Positions 6,720-9,434 of a stretch of 9,434 nt of DNA are shown piece by piece (within the stretch, counting starts at the first letter, position 1; each line of letters opens with the position of its first letter). Position numbers and translations under genes: made by a program. This DNA comes from Propionibacteriales bacterium (GTDB lineage: Bacteria > Actinomycetota > Actinomycetes > Propionibacteriales > Propionibacteriaceae), in assembly GCA_017882655.1 (NCBI GenBank), contig JADGPB010000068.1, positions 1 to 9,434 on the forward strand, given 5' to 3'. Below the pieces are notes generated by a model, which saw nothing but the letters and a program-made list of their open reading frames with translations, ran no database searches and had not been told where the DNA came from.

Positions 6720-8519
6720 CTAGTGCGACGGCTCCTTCCGGCTGCGTCCAGCGCGTTCGTACATGTCCTCGACCAGCTGCGCGAAGCGGCGCTCGACCTC
6801 TTTGCGCTTCACCTTCAGGGTCGGCGTGAGCATGCCGTTCTCCAGCGTGAAGTCCTCGATGAGGAGGCGCAGATCGCGGATCTGCTCGTACCCGGCGAGC
6901 TTCGTCGTGAGCGCCTCGACGCGCCGTCGCAGCTCGGCGAGCACCTCCGGGTGGCCCAGCAGCTCGTCGCGGTGCGACCAGGTCAGATGCAGCTGGCGGC
7001 CCACGTTCTCGAGGTGCGGGAGCGAGGGAGCCACGAGGAGCGTCAGGTACGGACGGTTGTCGCCCAGCAGCAGCGTGTGCTCGAACAGCGGGTCGGACGC
7101 AAGAAGGCCCTCGATCGACGACGGCGCTATGTTCTTGCCGTTGCTCGTGACGATGATGTCCTTGATGCGGTCGGTGATCGTGAGGTAGCCGTCGGCATCG
7201 AGGTGCCCCACGTCACCCGTACGCAGCCACCCATCAACGAGCACCGCAGCGGTGTCTTCGGGCTTGTTCCAGTAGCCGGTCATGACGTTGAGCCCGCGAT
7301 ACCAGATCTCGTCGTCGTCGCCGAGCCGCAGCTCACCGCCGCCCACCACGCGGCCCACGGTGCCGAATCGATGCATCGCACGAGACGGGAAGCTCACGAG
7401 CGGTGACGTCTCCGTCAGCCCGTATCCCTGGAGCACGAGCAGCCCGCACGCGAAGAAGAACTCCTCGACGTCCCGGCGCAGTGGCGCGCCACCGCACGCC
7501 AAGACCTTCTTCGGACCGCCCATCGCGTCTCGCACGCTGTGCAGGACGAGCTTGTCCGCTACGAGGAACCGCAGGTGCAGGTACGACTCCGGGCCGCGCC
7601 CCTCGTCCAGGGCCAGGTGGTAGTCGTGCCCGATCCGCAGCGACCACGCCATGATGCGCTTCTTCAGCCACGAACCGGCGACCTTGTCGTGGGCCGCGAG
7701 GTAGACCTTCTCGAACAGGCGCGGCACGCTCACGAGCAGGCTCGGCTTGGCACGCACCATCGACTCGGGCACCGTGCGTGGGTCCGGCACGTACGTGTTG
7801 AGCGCCCCGTTGTCGATCACCAGGTACGTCCAGGCCCGCTCCAGCGCGTGGCTCAGCGGCAGGAAGCAGAGTGAACGGTCGTCGGTCGTGATGTCGAAGT
7901 AGTCGTTGAGCACGTCGAGCTGATGGGTGAAGCCGCGGTGCGTGAGCATCACGCCTTTGGGCTCCCCGGTCGTACCGGACGTGTAGATGATCGTCGCGAG
8001 GTCCTCTGCCGACATGGCCTCAAGCCGGGCATCGACAGCCGAGGTGTCGGCCGGTGCGGCCGCGATCTCCTCGGCCAGGGTCGAGGCGCCTTCCGGATGA
8101 GACAGCTTGTCGAAGCTCACCATCCGCTCTACTGCCGGGAGCTCAGAGCGGACGTCGGCGACCTTCGCCAGCTCATCGTCGCCACCGACGAAGACCATGC
8201 GGCATCCTGAGTCCGAGAGTATGTGGCGAGCCTGTTCGGCCGTGCTCGTGTCGTACACCGGCACCGAGACAAGACCTGCGGACGCGCAGGCAAGGTCGGT
8301 CAGCGTCCACTCGGGAAGATTCGGCGAGAAGATCGCCACGCGATCACCCGGCTCCAGCCCGAGATCGATGAGGCGCGCAGCGAGGCGACGTACGTCGGCG
8401 GCCAGCTCCGCATATGTCCGGACCTTCCAGCCCTCCCCCGCAGCGACGCGGGTAGCGGGCAGTGCGGCGTGTCTAGAGGCCGATCCGGCGAACCTGACGG
8501 CGAGGTGTCCTGAGTCCAT
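6720..8519 (-). CDS. fadD: Long-chain fatty-acyl-CoA synthetase (AMP-forming, FadD15-like)
   Basis: 599-aa ANL-superfamily enzyme that activates fatty acids to acyl-AMP and then acyl-CoA, at the cytosol or membrane surface. Motifs in order: the P-loop YTSGTTGEPKGVML (179-192), FLPLSHALERAW (219-230), ACGGAPLRRD (341-350), GYGLTETSP (365-373), WLRTGDVGHLD with ATP-ribose D436, DRIKDIIVTSNGKNIAPSSIE (450-470) with hinge R451, and the C-terminal catalytic lysine in LTPTLKVKRKE (K569). Length and the LSHALERAW, NGKNIAP and TPTLKVKR wording match the FadD15 / eukaryotic-type long-chain group, not medium-chain or CoA-independent FAAL enzymes. I chose ATG 8517-8519, preceded by GGGAAGGGG at 5 nt; the open frame to 8708 would run into the divergent gene. 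It is the first gene of a two-gene unit with the methyltransferase. A palindrome lies at its probable promoter. Confidence 0.94.
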   Translation of the reverse strand: MDSGHLAVRFAGSASRHAALPATRVAAGEGWKVRTYAELAADVRRLAARLIDLGLEPGDRVAIFSPNLPEWTLTDLACASAGLVSVPVYDTSTAEQARHILSDSGCRMVFVGGDDELAKVADVRSELPAVERMVSFDKLSHPEGASTLAEEIAAAPADTSAVDARLEAMSAEDLATIIYTSGTTGEPKGVMLTHRGFTHQLDVLNDYFDITTDDRSLCFLPLSHALERAWTYLVIDNGALNTYVPDPRTVPESMVRAKPSLLVSVPRLFEKVYLAAHDKVAGSWLKKRIMAWSLRIGHDYHLALDEGRGPESYLHLRFLVADKLVLHSVRDAMGGPKKVLACGGAPLRRDVEEFFFACGLLVLQGYGLTETSPLVSFPSRAMHRFGTVGRVVGGGELRLGDDDEIWYRGLNVMTGYWNKPEDTAAVLVDGWLRTGDVGHLDADGYLTITDRIKDIIVTSNGKNIAPSSIEGLLASDPLFEHTLLLGDNRPYLTLLVAPSLPHLENVGRQLHLTWSHRDELLGHPEVLAELRRRVEALTTKLAGYEQIRDLRLLIEDFTLENGMLTPTLKVKRKEVERRFAQLVEDMYERAGRSRKEPSH

Positions 8520-8550
8520 GGCGGTCCCCTTCCCGTCGTGAGACCTCAAA

Positions 8551-8571
8551 CTTACCTCACCGTAGGTTAAG
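8551..8571. promoter_or_regulatory. Imperfect palindrome in the fadD promoter, possible TetR-type operator
   Basis: Arms CTTACCT and AGGTTAAG flank CACCGT, 32 bp upstream of the fadD start. About 13 of 19 central positions are self-complementary. It overlaps a possible fadD -10 element TAAGTT (minus strand, 8554-8549). CCGTAGGTTAAG resembles half-sites I recall upstream of actinobacterial lipid genes under TetR-family acyl-CoA-responsive repressors. Which regulator binds is not shown here. Confidence 0.45.
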
Positions 8572-8594
8572 CGTTCTTGCAGATGAGAGGCGGT

Positions 8595-8623
8595 TTGCGG
8601 ACCCATTCGATACCCCATAGGGT
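8595..8623 (+). promoter_or_regulatory. Sigma-70-type promoter of the sulfide:quinone oxidoreductase gene
   Basis: -35 TTGCGG (8595-8600) and -10 TAGGGT (8618-8623) are separated by exactly 17 bp. Transcription would start near 8630, leaving a leader of about 35 nt that contains the ribosome site GAAGGA (8652-8657), 7 nt before ATG 8665. The -10 lies inside the adjoining palindrome. Confidence 0.5.
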
Positions 8624-8625
8624 AT
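8610..8625. promoter_or_regulatory. CsoR/CstR-like operator palindrome over the sqr -10
   Basis: ATACCCCATAGGGTAT has perfect 6-bp arms ATACCC / GGGTAT around CATA. CsoR-family repressors (copper-sensing CsoR, persulfide-sensing CstR) bind sites of this kind, with TACCC...GGGTA arms. It covers the spacer and -10 of the promoter, so a bound protein would block transcription. In Staphylococcus, CstR controls an operon that includes sqr, which fits the gene here. The regulator gene itself is not in this window. Confidence 0.6.
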
Positions 8626-8664
8626 GGGCGTGCGGCAGTGGTGCCGCCAGCGAAGGAACTCGTC

Positions 8665-9434
8665 ATGGCAAAGGTCGTGGTCCTCGGGGCCGGAGTGTCA
8701 GGGCACACCGCAGCCCTTCACCTCAAGAGGCTCCTGGGGTCGAAGCACAGCATCACCGTCGTCTCCCCGAACTCGAAGTGGAACTGGATTCCCTCCAACA
8801 TCTGGGTCGGCGTCGGAGAGATGGAGAAGAAGGACGTCATCTTCCCCCTCGCGCCGGTGTACCAGCGCAAGGGGATCGACTTCCGGCAGGCGAAGGGTGT
8901 GGCCATCCGTCCGTACGGAGACGCGGAAGACCCGCAACCAGCGGTCGACATCGAGTACACGCTGCCTGAGAAGGCGGGCACGACCGAGCGACTCCGCTAC
9001 GACTACCTGATCAACGCAACCGGTCCGAAGCTCCGTTTCGAGGCTACGCCGGGCCTCGGTCCCGACGGCCACACCGTGTCCGTATGCACCGCCGACCACG
9101 CTGTGGAAGCCGCCGCGAAGCTGCGCGAGGTGACCGCGAAACTCAAGGCAGGCACGCCGCAGACGCTGGTCGTCGGTACGGGTCATGGCACCTGCACGTG
9201 CGAGGGCGCGGCGTTCGAGTACGTCTTCAACGTCGACCACGAGCTGCGCGAGGCGGGCGTCCGCGACCTGGCCCGCGTGGTCTACCTCACCAACGAGGCG
9301 GCTCTGGGCGACTTCGGGGTCGACGGCATGGTCTTCGATCAGCAGGGCTTCCAGACGACCAGCGAGCTGTGGACCGGCTCGCTGTTCCGGGAGCGCGGCG
9401 TCGAGGCGATCCTCGGGACGCACGTGTTCCAGAT
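8665..9434 (+). CDS. sqr: Sulfide:quinone oxidoreductase-type flavoprotein, 5' part only
   Basis: The first 256 residues; the frame is open to the right edge with no stop. The N-terminus MAKVVVLGAGVSGHTAALHL carries the FAD-binding GxGxxG (G8, G10, G13). NWIPSNIWVGVGE follows, then the second FAD contact DYLINATGPKLRF at about 113-125. VSVCTADHA (C141) and VVGTGHGTCTCEGAAFEY (C177, C179) are placed as the first two redox cysteines of sulfide:quinone oxidoreductases are; the expected third cysteine lies beyond the window. Such enzymes sit on the inner face of the membrane, oxidise sulfide to persulfide or polysulfide and pass electrons to quinone. ATG 8665-8667 has GAAGGA 7 nt upstream. The CsoR/CstR-like operator upstream supports a sulfide role. 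It could instead be another member of the NDH-2/SQR flavoprotein group, and I cannot set the SQR subtype. Confidence 0.78.
   Translation, partial: MAKVVVLGAGVSGHTAALHLKRLLGSKHSITVVSPNSKWNWIPSNIWVGVGEMEKKDVIFPLAPVYQRKGIDFRQAKGVAIRPYGDAEDPQPAVDIEYTLPEKAGTTERLRYDYLINATGPKLRFEATPGLGPDGHTVSVCTADHAVEAAAKLREVTAKLKAGTPQTLVVGTGHGTCTCEGAAFEYVFNVDHELREAGVRDLARVVYLTNEAALGDFGVDGMVFDQQGFQTTSELWTGSLFRERGVEAILGTHVFQ

Noticed and set aside
8520..8708. Longer N-terminus for fadD
   Set aside because: It would add 63 low-quality residues, cross both promoters and overlap the sqr start; ATG 8519 has a good ribosome site.
8698..9423. 241-codon minus-strand frame at the right edge
   Set aside because: It is the shadow of the SQR-type gene, which has FAD and cysteine motifs, a ribosome site and a promoter on the plus strand.

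Overview
High-GC DNA with actinobacterial features: an AsnC/Lrp regulator divergent from an arginine/ornithine catabolic pair, a FadD15-type acyl-CoA ligase of about 600 residues, and two starts that look leaderless. The word CGTACG is frequent. I suspect Actinomycetia, perhaps near Nocardioidaceae, but the sequence alone does not fix the family. There are seven protein genes, one of them cut by the right edge, and no RNA gene, CRISPR array or insertion sequence that I can see.

Left block (7-2640): rocD (ornithine aminotransferase) and a guanidino-group-modifying enzyme form a tightly coupled minus-strand operon. A divergent Lrp/AsnC regulator reads away from them. The enzyme is of the type often annotated dimethylargininase, but its motifs fit an arginine dihydrolase better. 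That would give a short route from arginine to ornithine to glutamate semialdehyde, probably controlled by the regulator. The 103-bp divergent spacer holds four same-strand GAATC words at near-helical spacing. From memory, this gene order resembles the M. tuberculosis rocD1-Rv2323c-Rv2324 region.

Middle block (2641-5768): a 1013-residue cytosolic signalling protein. It has a LacI/periplasmic-binding-protein-like ligand domain without a DNA-binding head, a helical region, a GAF-like segment, then GGDEF and EAL domains that both keep their catalytic motifs. A putative 8-codon leader ORF with its own strong ribosome site sits just upstream.

Right block (5837-8519, minus strand): an AMP-forming fatty-acyl-CoA ligase followed 10 bp later by a class I SAM-dependent methyltransferase of unknown substrate. 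The methyltransferase converges on the c-di-GMP gene.

Right edge (8520-9434): divergent from fadD is the first 256 codons of a flavoprotein of the sulfide:quinone oxidoreductase type. Its promoter overlaps a near-perfect palindrome, ATACCCCATAGGGTAT, like operators of the CsoR/CstR family, which suggests control by persulfide or copper. A different palindrome lies at the fadD promoter. Most of the window is ordinary metabolism. The items most worth following are the sqr operator, the arginine dihydrolase assignment, the divergent arginine control region and the sensor-GGDEF-EAL hybrid.
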